Shown: positions 50,905 to 62,634 of the stretch, piece by piece | How the letters are laid out: each line of letters opens with the position of its first letter | Numbering within the stretch: position 1 is the first letter of the stretch | Assembly (NCBI RefSeq): GCF_900113125.1 | Contig: NZ_FOOG01000007.1 | Coordinates: 62,001-126,000, forward strand | DNA from: Halobacillus alkaliphilus | GTDB taxonomy: Bacteria; Bacillota; Bacilli; Bacillales; Halobacillaceae | Direction: 5' to 3' | DNA length: 64,000 bases | Notes under the pieces: generated by a model | What the model was told of the DNA's origin: nothing | The model's database searches: none | Seen by the model: only the letters and a program-made list of their open reading frames with translations | Made by a program: the position numbers and the translations under genes

Positions 50905-50985
50905 TCAACAAATGTCTCGAAATCAAGTCTTAAACAAACAGGAACTTTTCTGCAAGATCTTTGTGGGATTTTACATCTCTTAATC

Positions 50986-51021
50986 AAAAAAAGAGCTCTT
51001 GTCTCAGTAGACAAGAGCTCT
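50986..51021 (-). terminator. Terminator of the opp operon
   Basis: AGAGCTCTTGTCT/AGACAAGAGCTCT perfect stem with four-base loop and Ts on the minus strand after oppF. Confidence 0.9.
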
Positions 51022-51033
51022 CTTTCAGAACAC

Positions 51034-51972
51034 TTATTTCGTTGTGGCATGTTCTTTTTTGTAGAAGTCAAATTCCTTCGATGTGCAAAGCACCCAGTGT
51101 CCTGGACGTACTTCACGGAATTCCGGTTCTTCACTCGTATCATGATTATTTGGATTATACGTAAAACGTTCACGAGAACGTTCATAGTCAGGGTCAGGCA
51201 GCGGAATCGCTGACAATAACGATTGAGTATAAGGATGGATCGGGTGATTATACAGATCATCTGCATCGGCAACTTCCACCAATTTACCGAAATACATAAC
51301 CCCAATTCGATCACTAATATATTTAACCATGGATAGATCGTGAGCGATGAATAAATACGTCAGTCCTTTTTCATGCTGAAGCTTTTTCAACAGGTTTACC
51401 ACTTGAGCTTGAATGGATACGTCCAAAGCAGAAATCGGCTCATCCGCAATGATAAAGCTCGGATCTACAGCCAGCGCACGGGCAATTCCAATACGCTGAC
51501 GCTGTCCGCCACTAAATTCGTGAGGATAGCGGTTCGCATGTTCCTTATTCAAACCAACCGTTTCTAAAAGTTCATGAACTTTTGCTTTACGCTCTTTGTC
51601 GTTATTAGCAAGACCGTGGATATCCATGCCTTCCGCAATAATATCCTCTACCTTCATACGAGGATTTAAAGAAGCATAAGGATCCTGGAAAATCATTTGC
51701 ATTTCACGGTTAAACTTTTTCAGATCTTCACGATTTTTCTTGCCGTGAACATTTTCACCATTAAAGATAACTTCTCCATCTGTAGCATCATAAAGACGAA
51801 TGATGGTACGTCCGGTTGTTGATTTTCCACAGCCGGACTCTCCAACAAGACCAAATGTTTCACCTTTAAAGATATCAAAGTTCAAGCCATCTACAGCTTT
51901 AACCACACTGTGGCGGCCAGTCTTGAAATGTTGTTTTAGGTTTTTAATCTCTACCAGCTTCTCTTGACTCAT
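51034..51972 (-). CDS. oppF: Oligopeptide ABC transporter ATPase OppF
   Basis: 312 residues. Walker [10 protein letters not shown] (residues 39-47), Q-loop, signature SGGQRQR, Walker B FIIADEP and H-loop HDLSMV are intact; the C-terminus has the OppF extension ([19 protein letters not shown]). It powers peptide uptake with OppD. The ATG overlaps the oppD stop (ATGA). Confidence 0.95.
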   Translation of the reverse strand: MSQEKLVEIKNLKQHFKTGRHSVVKAVDGLNFDIFKGETFGLVGESGCGKSTTGRTIIRLYDATDGEVIFNGENVHGKKNREDLKKFNREMQMIFQDPYASLNPRMKVEDIIAEGMDIHGLANNDKERKAKVHELLETVGLNKEHANRYPHEFSGGQRQRIGIARALAVDPSFIIADEPISALDVSIQAQVVNLLKKLQHEKGLTYLFIAHDLSMVKYISDRIGVMYFGKLVEVADADDLYNHPIHPYTQSLLSAIPLPDPDYERSRERFTYNPNNHDTSEEPEFREVRPGHWVLCTSKEFDFYKKEHATTK

Positions 51973-53030
51973 ATGCGATCACCTTTCTCACTGCTTGAGG
52001 ATGATTTAGCCATCCCCTCCATACGTTTCTTAATCGATGCAGGCGGCTCCATGTTGGGAGCATTCTCATGTAACAACCATGTAGCTGCATAATGAGTCTC
52101 AGAAACTTTGAACATTGGAGGCTCTTGCTCCAGGTCAATCTGCATCGCGTACTCATTACGGGGTGCAAACGCATCTCCTTTTGGAGGATCCAATAGATCC
52201 GGAGGCGAACCTGGAATGGCATATAATTCTTCATCAGCACTGTCTAGAGACGGCATGGAGCCGAGTAGTCCCCACGTATAAGGGTGTTTTGGATTGTAGA
52301 AAATATCATCTACTGTGCCAATTTCAACAATCTTCCCGGCATACATAACCGCTACACGGTCAGCCACGTTGGCTACTACTCCGAGATCGTGTGTAATGAA
52401 GATTGTAGCTGAATCCGTTTTCTTTTGAATATCCTTCATGAGTTCAAGGATTTGAGCCTGAATCGTTACGTCAAGAGCAGTGGTTGGCTCATCGGCGATC
52501 AAGAGTTTAGGATTACAAGCAAGTGCTATAGCGACAACGACACGCTGTCTCATTCCACCGGAAAACTGGTGAGGATATTGTTTTAATCGGCTTTCAGGAT
52601 CAGGAATACCTACAAGCTCCAATAACTCAACAACACGCTTACGTGCCTGCGCGCGGTCCATTTTCTGGTGCTTGATCAACCCTTCCATGATCTGGTTTCC
52701 TACTTTCATCGTAGGGTTTAAGGATGTCATCGGATCCTGGAAAATCATGGCCATCTCCTTACCACGGATCTTCTGCATCTGCTTTTCACTCATCTTCGTT
52801 AAATCTCTGCCTTCAAAAAGGATCTCGCCTTCTTTAATTCGGCCAGGCGGTTTAGGTATCAGCTGCATCAGAGCTTTTGTTGTTACTGATTTACCAGAAC
52901 CTGACTCACCTACAATAGCCAGAGTTTCTCCTTTTTTCAGATCGAAAGTAACCCCACGTACAGCTTTGACTTCACCGCCGTAGGTGTCAAAGGATACATG
53001 CATGTTATTTACTTCTAGTAGTTTTTCCAT
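51969..53030 (-). CDS. oppD: Oligopeptide ABC transporter ATPase OppD
   Basis: 353 residues with Walker A GESGSGKSV (residues 41-49), signature SGGMRQR, Walker B LLIADEP and the oligopeptide C-terminal domain (NPKHPYTWGLLGSMPSLD). AGGAGG precedes the ATG. Partner of OppF. Confidence 0.95.
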   Translation of the reverse strand: MEKLLEVNNMHVSFDTYGGEVKAVRGVTFDLKKGETLAIVGESGSGKSVTTKALMQLIPKPPGRIKEGEILFEGRDLTKMSEKQMQKIRGKEMAMIFQDPMTSLNPTMKVGNQIMEGLIKHQKMDRAQARKRVVELLELVGIPDPESRLKQYPHQFSGGMRQRVVVAIALACNPKLLIADEPTTALDVTIQAQILELMKDIQKKTDSATIFITHDLGVVANVADRVAVMYAGKIVEIGTVDDIFYNPKHPYTWGLLGSMPSLDSADEELYAIPGSPPDLLDPPKGDAFAPRNEYAMQIDLEQEPPMFKVSETHYAATWLLHENAPNMEPPASIKKRMEGMAKSSSSSEKGDRI

Positions 53031-53045
53031 TGTTACACCTACCTC

Positions 53046-54179
53046 CTATTCACGCATCTTCGGATCAAATGCATCACGAAGACCGTCTGCTAAGACATTA
53101 AAGGCAATCATGATTAGTGAGATTACAATTGCCGGGAACAATAAAATATGCGGATAAATTTGTAAAGACTTAAATCCATCATCGATTAAGGTACCTAATG
53201 AGGCAATTGGAGTAGGAAGTCCTAGTCCGATAAAGCTTAAGAAAGCCTCGAAGAATATGGCACTTGGAATCGTAAACATGGTATTAATAACAATTAAGCC
53301 TGTAACGTTAGGCACTAAATGCTTTCTCAATATACGGTTGTCCGGAGCACCAAGGGTTCTTGATGCCAATACAAATTCCTGGTTTTTCAGCTTCAGGATT
53401 TGTCCTCTGACAATCCTGGCCATCGATATCCAGCCGGTTATCGTCAAGGCTATGGTGATGGATATTATTCCTGGTTCCAGAATCAGGATCATGAGAATTA
53501 CAACGACCAGGTTCGGAATACCCATAAGAATTTCGATAATACGCTGCATGTAGTTATCGACACGGCCTCCGTAATAAGCAGAAATTCCTCCATAAGCTAC
53601 ACCAATTACCATATCAATGGCTGCAGCTAATAACGCAATGTACAAGGAAATACGAGTACCTTTCCAAGTACGTGTCCATAAGTCACGGCCCAGTCCGTCT
53701 GTTCCGAACCAGAATGACTGATCATTCATATCTTTTGCTGCATAGACATCATATACCGCTTTAACTTGTGCAGGTTCTCCATTGGAACCGTCACTAACTA
53801 CGGATGTCTTAATAAATTCTTCATCATTATTAAATCGCATATTTGCATTTGATGTCGCTTCTTCTACTGTTTCACCTGACATCGTTGCGGACAAAGTTCC
53901 GTCCATTCCGAGCCAGCCCAGACCTTCAACTTTTGGAGGCATTTTAGCCCGGCCAAGGTCCTGATCGAATTCTCCGTATGAGTTCATATACGGACCAAAA
54001 ATAGCCATAAGAATTAAGATAATCAATGTCGCAAGACCGATCATGGCACCTACGTTTTTACGCAGTCTCATAAAAGAGTCCTGCCAGAAAGAAAGACTCG
54101 GTCTGGCTATTTTTTCACCTTCATTTTCCTGTCGTTCTACGGGTACAAATAATTCTTTCGATGGTTTGTGATTATCCAT
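53046..54179 (-). CDS. oppC: Oligopeptide permease OppC
   Basis: 377 residues. An N-terminal cytoplasmic tail and first membrane segment are followed by a long extracytoplasmic insert (about residues 65-165), as in the larger OppC forms of bacilli, then five segments with the permease EAA loop (ASRTLGAPDNRILRKHLVPN). Pairs with OppB. Confidence 0.93.
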   Translation of the reverse strand: MDNHKPSKELFVPVERQENEGEKIARPSLSFWQDSFMRLRKNVGAMIGLATLIILILMAIFGPYMNSYGEFDQDLGRAKMPPKVEGLGWLGMDGTLSATMSGETVEEATSNANMRFNNDEEFIKTSVVSDGSNGEPAQVKAVYDVYAAKDMNDQSFWFGTDGLGRDLWTRTWKGTRISLYIALLAAAIDMVIGVAYGGISAYYGGRVDNYMQRIIEILMGIPNLVVVILMILILEPGIISITIALTITGWISMARIVRGQILKLKNQEFVLASRTLGAPDNRILRKHLVPNVTGLIVINTMFTIPSAIFFEAFLSFIGLGLPTPIASLGTLIDDGFKSLQIYPHILLFPAIVISLIMIAFNVLADGLRDAFDPKMRE

Positions 54180-54185
54180 AAGTTA

Positions 54186-55112
54186 CTACTCTCCTTCAGC
54201 CAGTCGGATTCTAGGATCAATGACTCCATAAAGGAGATCAATGACAAGGATGATGAAAATGAAAAGGAACGCGATTAGTAACGTGGTACCCATGATAATC
54301 GGAAAGTCATTTGTGTTAATCGCTTTAACGAATTGTTCACCAATCCCAGGTACGGCGAAAATGTTCTCAATTACAAGCGTTCCCGTCACTAAACCGATTG
54401 CTAGCGGTCCGAGTACTGTAACTAATGGAATTAAAGCATTTCGCAGACCATGTTTGAAAACAACGCCGAACTTGTTAACACCTTTTGCACGGGCCGTTGT
54501 AATATAGTCAGAGCCTAACACCTCGAGCATCTCGGTTCTCATAAAACGGGCGGCAATGGCGAGCGGAAAGATCGCAAGGGCGATCGTTGGCATTACGGTG
54601 TGCTGCCACGTTCCCCATAACGCAACTGGGAACCAGCCTAATTTAACACCAACGTAGTATTGCAGAATTCCTGCAAATACGAATGAAGGTATGGATTTTC
54701 CGAGTACGGCTATGAATGTCGAACCATAATCCAAAAATCCATTATGATAAATTGCTGACACTAATCCTAGCAGCATCCCTAAAATGGTACCTACGATCAT
54801 GGCTTGAACTCCTATTGTCATCGAAGGTCCAATACGCTCCATAATAATAGTGGTCACTTCCCTGTTATCAAACTGGAAAGATATGCCTAAGTCACCCTGT
54901 GTAAGGTTAACTATATAATTGAAATACTGTACGGGTACCGGGTCATCCAATCCGTACTTTTCTAACACTACCGCTTGTTGCTCTTCTGATAATTTATCTG
55001 CAGCACTTAGGGGAGTACCTGGTAAAAATTTCATCAGGAAGAACGTAAAGGTAGCGATCAAGAACATCGTTATAATCATGTATCCTAGTCTTTGAAGTAT
55101 ATAACGTGTCAT
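54186..55112 (-). CDS. oppB: Oligopeptide permease OppB
   Basis: 308 residues with six membrane segments; the conserved start is MTRYILQRLGYMIITMFLIATFTFFL-like, with the EAA loop TARAKGVNKFGVVFKHGLRNALIP. AGGAGG precedes the ATG. It lies 175 bases after oppA, with a hairpin between. Confidence 0.93.
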   Translation of the reverse strand: MTRYILQRLGYMIITMFLIATFTFFLMKFLPGTPLSAADKLSEEQQAVVLEKYGLDDPVPVQYFNYIVNLTQGDLGISFQFDNREVTTIIMERIGPSMTIGVQAMIVGTILGMLLGLVSAIYHNGFLDYGSTFIAVLGKSIPSFVFAGILQYYVGVKLGWFPVALWGTWQHTVMPTIALAIFPLAIAARFMRTEMLEVLGSDYITTARAKGVNKFGVVFKHGLRNALIPLVTVLGPLAIGLVTGTLVIENIFAVPGIGEQFVKAINTNDFPIIMGTTLLIAFLFIFIILVIDLLYGVIDPRIRLAEGE

Positions 55113-55204
55113 ATGAACACCTCCTGTGAATTTAAAACCTACTATTTTAATTTTTTGAATAGACAGAAAGTTGTCTATAATTAGAATACTTTCTTTACAG
55201 GGAA

Positions 55205-55247
55205 AAAGAGAGCATACGCCAACTGTTTGGACATATACTCTCTCCCT
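55205..55247 (-). terminator. Attenuating hairpin between oppA and oppB
   Basis: Minus-strand AGAGAGTATA ... TATGCTCTCT-type stem followed by five Ts. Such partial terminators let the binding protein be made in excess of the permease. Confidence 0.65.
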
Positions 55248-55287
55248 TATTAGCTAGCCTATATATGGTTTAGAATAGATTTGTCTA

Positions 55288-56983
55288 TTATTTACCTTCA
55301 ATATAAGCGTACTTGTAGATGTAGTCAGGTCCCATAGGGTTAGTAATGACACCTTTTACATATGGCTTAACTAGTTTAGCAGATGCACGCTGATAAAGTG
55401 GAGCAAGCACAGCGTCTTCTTGAATTAGTTTCTTCTCTGCTTCAAGGAATGTTTCAAAACGTTTAACTGGCTCTTGAGCAAGCTCGTTATTAGCTTTTTC
55501 AATCATTCCATCATACTCGTCACTAGCATAACCAGTGTGGTTGTTTCCACCATCGGTTACCCACATGTTTAAGAAAGTATTCGGGTCAATATAGTCAGGT
55601 CCCCATCCAGCATTCTGGATGTCATACTCCATGTTTTTGTCGCGGTCGATACGCTCTTTAAATGGAACGGCCTGGACGTTGACTGTCAAACCTTCAAGTT
55701 CTTCAAGCTGATCTTTAAGGTAAGCATCAAGGTTTTTAGCAACATCACTGTCGCCGCCAAGGTAGCCAATTTCAGCATCCTCAATACCTAGTTCCTGCTT
55801 AGCTTCAGACCAAAGTTTTTGAGCTTCTTCTTTATTAGTCTCTACAAGATCACCGTTAATTTCACGGAAGTCTTCTCCGCTTTCAGGGTGCTTAACGAAA
55901 TCTTCAGGAATATCACCTACTGCAGGGAGAGATCCATTGTTCAGGATAACGTTAACCATGTCTTCACGGTTAATAATCATCTGCATAGCTTTACGAGCTT
56001 TAACGTTTCCTAGGATTTCGTTCTCCTGGTTGAACTTCAAGTAGAACAAAGTAGGTTCTTTTTTCAACTTGGAAGTCTTCATTAGAACGGTACTGGTCAA
56101 CGAATTCAGCTGATAGAGCTGTACGGTCAATGTCACCGCTCTGGTAAAGGTTTACACCAGTAGAAGTTTCTTTAACAACACTTACATTAATTTTATCAAG
56201 TTTAACTGCTTCAGCATCCCAGTAATCTTCATTCTTCTCAAGAGTCCAGCCTTCGCCGTGGTTCCATTCAGTCATTGTGAAAGGACCGTTGGATGCTAGA
56301 GTTTCAGCTTCAAGAGCGAAGTCTTCGCCTTGCTCTTCAACGAATTTCTGATTCAATGGAAGGAACGTACCAAAAGTAGTTAATGATTCGAAATAAGGAA
56401 TCGGTTTTTCAAGAGTAATTTCAAGCGTATAATCATCTACTGCTTTAACACCCAGTTCTTCTGGAGGTGTTTCGCCATCAGCGATAGCAGTTGCATTTTT
56501 AATAACTCCGCCCATCATGTAAGGACCATATTCAGATCCTGTATCAGGGTTTACAGCGCGCTGCCAAGCGTAAACGAAGTCGTTCGCTGTAACAGGCTCA
56601 CCGTTTGACCATGTTGCATCTTCACGCAGGTTAAATGTCCAAGTAAGGGCATCTTCACTTACTTCGTGGTCTTTCGCAATTGCTGGTTCTGGTTTTCCAC
56701 CTTCACCCAGACGATAAAGCCCGTCCATTGTGGAACCAAGGAATTGGAAAGCTACTGCGTCTGTAGCAAGTGCTGGATCCATCGTTGGGATCTCTGCACT
56801 GTCTGTAATGTTAAGTACTTGTTCGCTATCTCCTGAAGATTGTTCTTCAGTATTCTCTGAATCCCCGCCGTTGTCAGAAGAACCTGAATCTCCTCCGGAT
56901 TCATTTCCTCCTCCTGAACATGCAGCCAGGAACATGCTTAGTACTAATGCTAGTACTAGCAATAACCAATTTGTCTTTTTCAT
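55288..56983 (-). pseudogene. oppA: Oligopeptide-binding lipoprotein OppA, split by a frameshift
   Basis: The protein starts with a lipoprotein signal (SMFLAACSGGG, Cys near residue 23), an acidic linker, and the SBP_bac_5 domain (LTWTFNLREDATWSNGEPVTANDFVYAW). An A6 run at 56059-56064 shifts the frame: VEKRTYF follows in frame one, while the proper continuation EPTLFYLKFNQENEILGNVKARKAMQMI lies in the next frame and runs to 55288. One A fewer restores about 564 residues. ATG 56983 follows AGGGGAGG. As the rest of the operon is intact, a homopolymer sequencing error is likely, but a real mutation or phase switch cannot be excluded. Confidence 0.85.
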
Positions 56984-57037
56984 GTAGAAAAGACCTCCCC
57001 TAATTTTTCTAAAAGTATCGTGGCGCTTTGTCCACAA

Positions 57038-57384
57038 TACGAATTATACAAGTTTTCTAACTATTTTGCATTACCTTTTTTTCCGAAAAATAGTAGGAAG
57101 CCCATCATTATTACTTTTCTGTAACATAAAACATGACTTTTTACCTAGTTTATTTTACAACATTTACGTGTCGAATTTGATAAATCATAAGCTATTTTGT
57201 ATAAAAAAGAAGCATTCAGGTACACGAATCCCCATTTAATGCGGTTATACGTTAAAGTAATTGAATATACCATTCAATATTTCTTCAACCGTGAATTTTC
57301 TGTTTATTAATTCCATTTACAATTCCTTCATAGTTAAAGACGTGATATAATATGTACGAGTTTTGATGAAAGGTGTGACATTCG
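57038..57384. other. AT-rich intergenic region upstream of oppA
   Basis: Divergent promoter region between oppA and the DUF3899 gene; no gene or clear operator seen. Confidence 0.4.
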
Positions 57385-57756
57385 GTGAATGTGCTAAGAA
57401 ATAAATGGATGGGGGTCGCAGGCAATATTCTGCTTGTCAGCTTGCTATTCGCCATATTGGCTCCTGTCTATGATTTATTCCATTTTATTAATCAGCTTTT
57501 CTATATTGCCTATTTCTATTTGTTCGTCGGAATACTTCTCTGGGTAATCCGTGGAGGGTTCTTCGATGCCATTACGTATAGTATGAGAAGATTTTATAAC
57601 CGCGTTTCTAAACAACAGGATTATCTTGACGATTGGAAGCAGAAACCTCTACCTTCCCAGACCATTGAAAGTACGTGGCTGAAGTTCTTTCTTTTTCATG
57701 GCGGAATGTTAACAGCAGGTTTACTGGCTTTACTGGCGCTTTACTATAATCTATAG
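57385..57756 (+). CDS. DUF3899 membrane protein
   Basis: 123 residues with three membrane segments and the conserved amphipathic middle (RGGFFDAITYSMRRFYNRVSKQQ). The start is a GTG behind AAAGGTG. The function of the family is unknown. Confidence 0.75.
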   Translation: MNVLRNKWMGVAGNILLVSLLFAILAPVYDLFHFINQLFYIAYFYLFVGILLWVIRGGFFDAITYSMRRFYNRVSKQQDYLDDWKQKPLPSQTIESTWLKFFLFHGGMLTAGLLALLALYYNL

Positions 57757-57760
57757 CTAG

Positions 57761-57789
57761 TTGCACATAAAAAAAATATCGTCTATAAT
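57761..57789 (+). promoter_or_regulatory. Promoter of trpS
   Basis: TTGCAC (57761-57766) and TATAAT (57784-57789) with a 17-base spacer, just upstream of the T-box leader. Confidence 0.8.
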
Positions 57790-57799
57790 ATAAATCTTA

Positions 57800-59069
<1,270 letters not shown>

Positions 59070-59085
59070 CTGAAGATCCAGAAGA

Positions 59086-59124
59086 ACAGCCAGAATTGAG
59101 TGAGATTACTCAATTCTGGCTGTT
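59086..59124. terminator. Bidirectional terminator trpS/yjbA
   Basis: AGCCAGAATTGAGT/ACTCAATTCTGGCT perfect stem between convergent genes. Confidence 0.9.
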
Positions 59125-59871
59125 TATTTTGTCGGAGACGTGCTGGTTTTCTCCTTGCCAAATCGTTTCAAAGAAGGGCTGCCCTTTAACAAGTTTCTCA
59201 CACAGCTCTTCATGTAAAGAAGTCCATCCCTTGCAAGTTCCTTCATATAAGAGGTCCCATGCCTCCTCATTCGTCAGCTGCTTCAAGTATGGATATTGGT
59301 CAGGATCCCATTCAGTAAGCCAATATCTGATTTCTTCTGGATGATCGGAATTTTTCAGTTGGTCCAGGGCCATCATAAGTAGTTGTTTTAGCTGCCTTTC
59401 TCTGCGTGTCAGTCCTGCCATTTTAGCAGGGTCGAGAGAAAGAATGTGGTGTTCTTTTAGTACACTTTCTTCTATTGAATAGGAAGCAGGCTTCTTGCCC
59501 TGAACCATTTCAAATACCAGACGTTCCTGTCTTGGAATTAATCGGCTTTTTTTAACAGGCAGGGTGTATCCAAGGGTGTCAAATACGATCACATCTTCCC
59601 CGTTTGTTACGACCGCAGCATATTCAACGGTTTGTCTCTCCTGATTCTTTTTCGTGTACGTCTTTCTATGGACGTCCTGCAGCAAGGGTAGCGGCAAATC
59701 CTGCAAATCATTTTCAATAAAGTTAAATAGTTCATTCGTTACAAGCAGGAGTGGAATTTGATCGACTAGTTCAATTCCGTCTTCCTTCCTCCACTCGTGG
59801 AAGCGACAGACATTGTATCCATTCTCTTCACCTTCAAACCAATTTACCCATAAGTCGTGCATGTATAGCAT
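59110..59871 (-). CDS. yjbA: YjbA (UPF0736 family)
   Basis: A 253-residue protein that closely follows B. subtilis YjbA: DLWVNWFEGEENGYNVCRFHEWRK-type start, KSRLIPRQERLVFEMV, LTRRERQLKQLLMMALDQLK and a final KGQPFFETIWQ. Soluble; the function is not known. Its place next to trpS is conserved in bacilli. The 3' end overlaps the terminator hairpin. Confidence 0.92.
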   Translation of the reverse strand: MLYMHDLWVNWFEGEENGYNVCRFHEWRKEDGIELVDQIPLLLVTNELFNFIENDLQDLPLPLLQDVHRKTYTKKNQERQTVEYAAVVTNGEDVIVFDTLGYTLPVKKSRLIPRQERLVFEMVQGKKPASYSIEESVLKEHHILSLDPAKMAGLTRRERQLKQLLMMALDQLKNSDHPEEIRYWLTEWDPDQYPYLKQLTNEEAWDLLYEGTCKGWTSLHEELCEKLVKGQPFFETIWQGENQHVSDKINSQN

Positions 59872-59961
59872 ATCGGCCCCTCACTTTCATTCAGTGATCT
59901 CTTTAGGTTACATTATGACCAATAATGGCTATTTTATTCTTTAGATCCATTATTTACTAAA

Positions 59962-60162
59962 CTAATCTTTCATAAATATAATGGCTGTCGTTATGAACAA
60001 AATCCCTAAGGGAAACAAGTAACATTCAAACCTGGACTGAATCAAAATGAGAAATTCCCACCAGCTGAGACCTGCTGGAATGAGGTTCAAATACGTAATC
60101 GTCACGGTTCCTCCAGCTACAGCAAAACCGAACCCCGTCAAAAATACGATCCACCACCACAT
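59962..60162 (-). CDS. Small two-segment membrane protein
   Basis: 66 residues: membrane segments at about 3-25 and 45-62 with a short loop. GGGAGG lies seven bases before the ATG. Not recognised; upstream of yjbA in the same orientation. Confidence 0.7.
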   Translation of the reverse strand: MWWWIVFLTGFGFAVAGGTVTITYLNLIPAGLSWWEFLILIQSRFECYLFPLGILFITTAIIFMKD

Positions 60163-60317
60163 GTGACAACCTCCCGGCCTGTCCTCCTGTTCTATAATAT
60201 GAAGGTTGTCCCTCGGACATGCCCTTGTTTCGTACTTCCTTCTTCCTCTTTACTTCTTTGCCATTTAAAGGTAAATTAAGGGAAGATTGGAACCGTAACC
60301 GGAAAGGTTGATGTTGC

Positions 60318-61322
60318 TTGAGTGCCACTCGTTCAAAATGCTCTATCGATAAAAAAAGACGAAGATTAAAGGTGATGCTTGCCGTTTTATCGCTGTGTTT
60401 GCTTTTTACCGCTGGTTTCACCGCTTATGAATATTTAGCAGGGAAGCAGCAGGCTTTAAGCCAGCAAAGTCATTCTCCTATTAAACCTGATATAGACATT
60501 GAAGATGGTAAGAAAGAGACTTCTTTTCCTTTTCATGGAGAACCAGACCCCGAAGGTGCATTATCGCTACTCCTTTTAGGGACGGACCAGAGAAATGCAG
60601 AGACTGCACGAACAGATACAATTATGATTCTTCGCTACCACCCGGAAAGAAAGAGCTTGAAGCTTGCTTCCATTATGCGGGATACATATGTAAAGATTCC
60701 CGGGCACGGTTCAAACAAAATTAATGCAGCTTATGCGCTGGGAGGCCCGGAACTTCTCAGAAAGACCATAGCACAAAATTTCGATATTCCATTGGAGCAT
60801 TATGCAATGGTGGATTTCAGCGGTTTCAGCCATATCATTGATACGATCGCTCCTGGGGGACTCGAGGTTTCGATAAAGAAGGATTTGAATTATCAATCAG
60901 AAGGTGGAGACACCGTTATTGACTTGAATAAAGGTGTTCAGAAGCTGGATGGAGAGGAACTTCTCGCTTATTCACGTTTTAGAAGTGACAGCGAGGGTGA
61001 CTTCGGCCGTGTAGAACGCCAGCAGGAAGTTCTTTCCTTACTGAAAGAACAGCTTCTTTCCATTGAAAGTCTTTGGAAAGTGCCGCGGCTGCTTGGCTCT
61101 ATACAACCTTACGTGGATACAGATGCAGGAAACGGTATGTATATGGAAGCGGCCAAGGATTACTTCCTTCATCCCCCCGAGAAGCTGAAAACGATCCGGA
61201 TCCCAACCAATGAAAATGTATGGAATGAACGAAAGCCGTACCCAACAGGTCTTGTCTTAAATCACGACCAGGACCAAACCCGTGAGGACTTAAAGAAGTT
61301 CTTATATGAACAAGAAGAATAG
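60318..61322 (+). CDS. LytR-CpsA-Psr (LCP) family protein
   Basis: A 334-residue protein: basic cytoplasmic start (SIDKKRRRLKV), membrane anchor (about 20-40) and LCP domain with LLLLGTDQRNAETARTDTIMI, SIMRDTYVKIPGHGSNKINAAYALGG and YSRFRSDSEGDFGRVERQQEVL. It transfers wall teichoic acid or a similar glycopolymer to peptidoglycan. The TTG start at 60318 is chosen because later starts would cut off the basic anchor; the ribosome site (AAAGG) is weak. Second LCP gene of the window. Confidence 0.85.
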   Translation: MSATRSKCSIDKKRRRLKVMLAVLSLCLLFTAGFTAYEYLAGKQQALSQQSHSPIKPDIDIEDGKKETSFPFHGEPDPEGALSLLLLGTDQRNAETARTDTIMILRYHPERKSLKLASIMRDTYVKIPGHGSNKINAAYALGGPELLRKTIAQNFDIPLEHYAMVDFSGFSHIIDTIAPGGLEVSIKKDLNYQSEGGDTVIDLNKGVQKLDGEELLAYSRFRSDSEGDFGRVERQQEVLSLLKEQLLSIESLWKVPRLLGSIQPYVDTDAGNGMYMEAAKDYFLHPPEKLKTIRIPTNENVWNERKPYPTGLVLNHDQDQTREDLKKFLYEQEE

Positions 61323-61324
61323 TT

Positions 61325-61368
61325 ACAAAAAAAAGTCCCCGATGCCGAGCTTAGCATTGGGGACTTCC
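61325..61368 (-). terminator. Terminator of fabH-fabF
   Basis: AAGTCCCC-ATGC/GCAT-GGGGACTT stem, T run on the minus strand. Confidence 0.85.
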
Positions 61369-61374
61369 TCTATA

Positions 61375-62616
61375 TTAATCATTGTATTTCTGGAAAATCA
61401 ACGTAGCGTTGTGACCGCCAAAGCCTAGAGAGTTACTCATAACCGCATTAATCTCCTGTTTTCTCGCTTCATTCGGCACATAATCCAAATCACACTCCGG
61501 ATCCGGAGTTTCATAGTTGATCGTTGGAGGCAGAATTCCTTCATTAATTGCTTTTAATGAAATGACAGACTCAACTGCCCCTGCCGCTCCAAGCAAATGT
61601 CCGGTCATGGATTTCGTAGACGAGATCGCCAGTTTATTCGCATGATCCTTAAACACGGTCTTAGCAGCGAACGTTTCAAACTTATCGTTCAATTCTGTAG
61701 ATGTTCCGTGAGCATTCAAATAATCGATCGCTTCCGGCTCCACTCCTGCATCTTGCAGAGCCTGCTTCATCGCACGTGAAGCTCCGTCTCCTTCTGGAGC
61801 TGGTGATGTAATATGATAAGCGTCACCTGTTGAGCCATATCCGGTTAGTTCACCGTAAATCTTAGCTCCACGCTGTTTCGCCGATTCCAGAGATTCAAGA
61901 ATCAGAATACCTGCCCCTTCTCCCATGACAAAACCATCACGGTCCTTATCAAACGGACGGCTTGCTGTATTAGGGTCTTCGTTCAGAGAAAGCGCTCGTG
62001 CGGACGCAAAGCCAGCAAAGGACATTTTGTTCATTGGCGCTTCGGTTCCGCCTGCAATCATGACGTCAGCGTCACCTCTTTGGATGACTTTGAAAGCATC
62101 ACCAATTGAGTTTGCTCCGGAAGAGCAGGCCGTTACGGTACAGGAATTAATCCCTTTGGCACCAAGCGAAATGGAAACCTGACCGGCTGCCATATCCGGA
62201 ATCATCATCGGGATGAAGAACGGACTCACGCGGCGGTAGCCTTTCTTCTGAAAAGTTTCGAATTGGGATTCGTATGTTCCCATTCCGCCAATTCCTGAGC
62301 CAATCCATACACCGGTGCGATTGGCAATTTCATCTGTAATTTTCAAGCCTGCATCCTCTACGGCCATATGAGAAGCAACCATAGCATATTGAACAAATGG
62401 ATCCATACGGCGAGCATCTTTACGGTCAATATAGCTGGAAGGATCAAAGTCTTTTAATTCAGCAGCGACGCTGACCGGATAATCATCTTTGTTCACTTTC
62501 GTTATTTCGCCGACACCAGATCGGCCGCTTTTAATACTGCTCCACATTTCTTCTACTGAATTACCTACAGGAGTGACTGCTCCCATACCGGTAATGACGA
62601 CACGTCGTTTATCCAT
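61375..62616 (-). CDS. fabF: 3-oxoacyl-ACP synthase II FabF
   Basis: 413 residues. The catalytic Cys is in [15 protein letters not shown] (near 164); His residues in [11 protein letters not shown] (near 304) and [15 protein letters not shown] (near 341) complete the Cys-His-His site. It elongates malonyl-ACP with acyl-ACP. GAGGAGG precedes the ATG; 19 bases downstream of fabH, in one operon. Confidence 0.96.
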   Translation of the reverse strand: MDKRRVVITGMGAVTPVGNSVEEMWSSIKSGRSGVGEITKVNKDDYPVSVAAELKDFDPSSYIDRKDARRMDPFVQYAMVASHMAVEDAGLKITDEIANRTGVWIGSGIGGMGTYESQFETFQKKGYRRVSPFFIPMMIPDMAAGQVSISLGAKGINSCTVTACSSGANSIGDAFKVIQRGDADVMIAGGTEAPMNKMSFAGFASARALSLNEDPNTASRPFDKDRDGFVMGEGAGILILESLESAKQRGAKIYGELTGYGSTGDAYHITSPAPEGDGASRAMKQALQDAGVEPEAIDYLNAHGTSTELNDKFETFAAKTVFKDHANKLAISSTKSMTGHLLGAAGAVESVISLKAINEGILPPTINYETPDPECDLDYVPNEARKQEINAVMSNSLGFGGHNATLIFQKYND

Positions 62617-62634
62617 AAATGTATTCCTCCTCGG

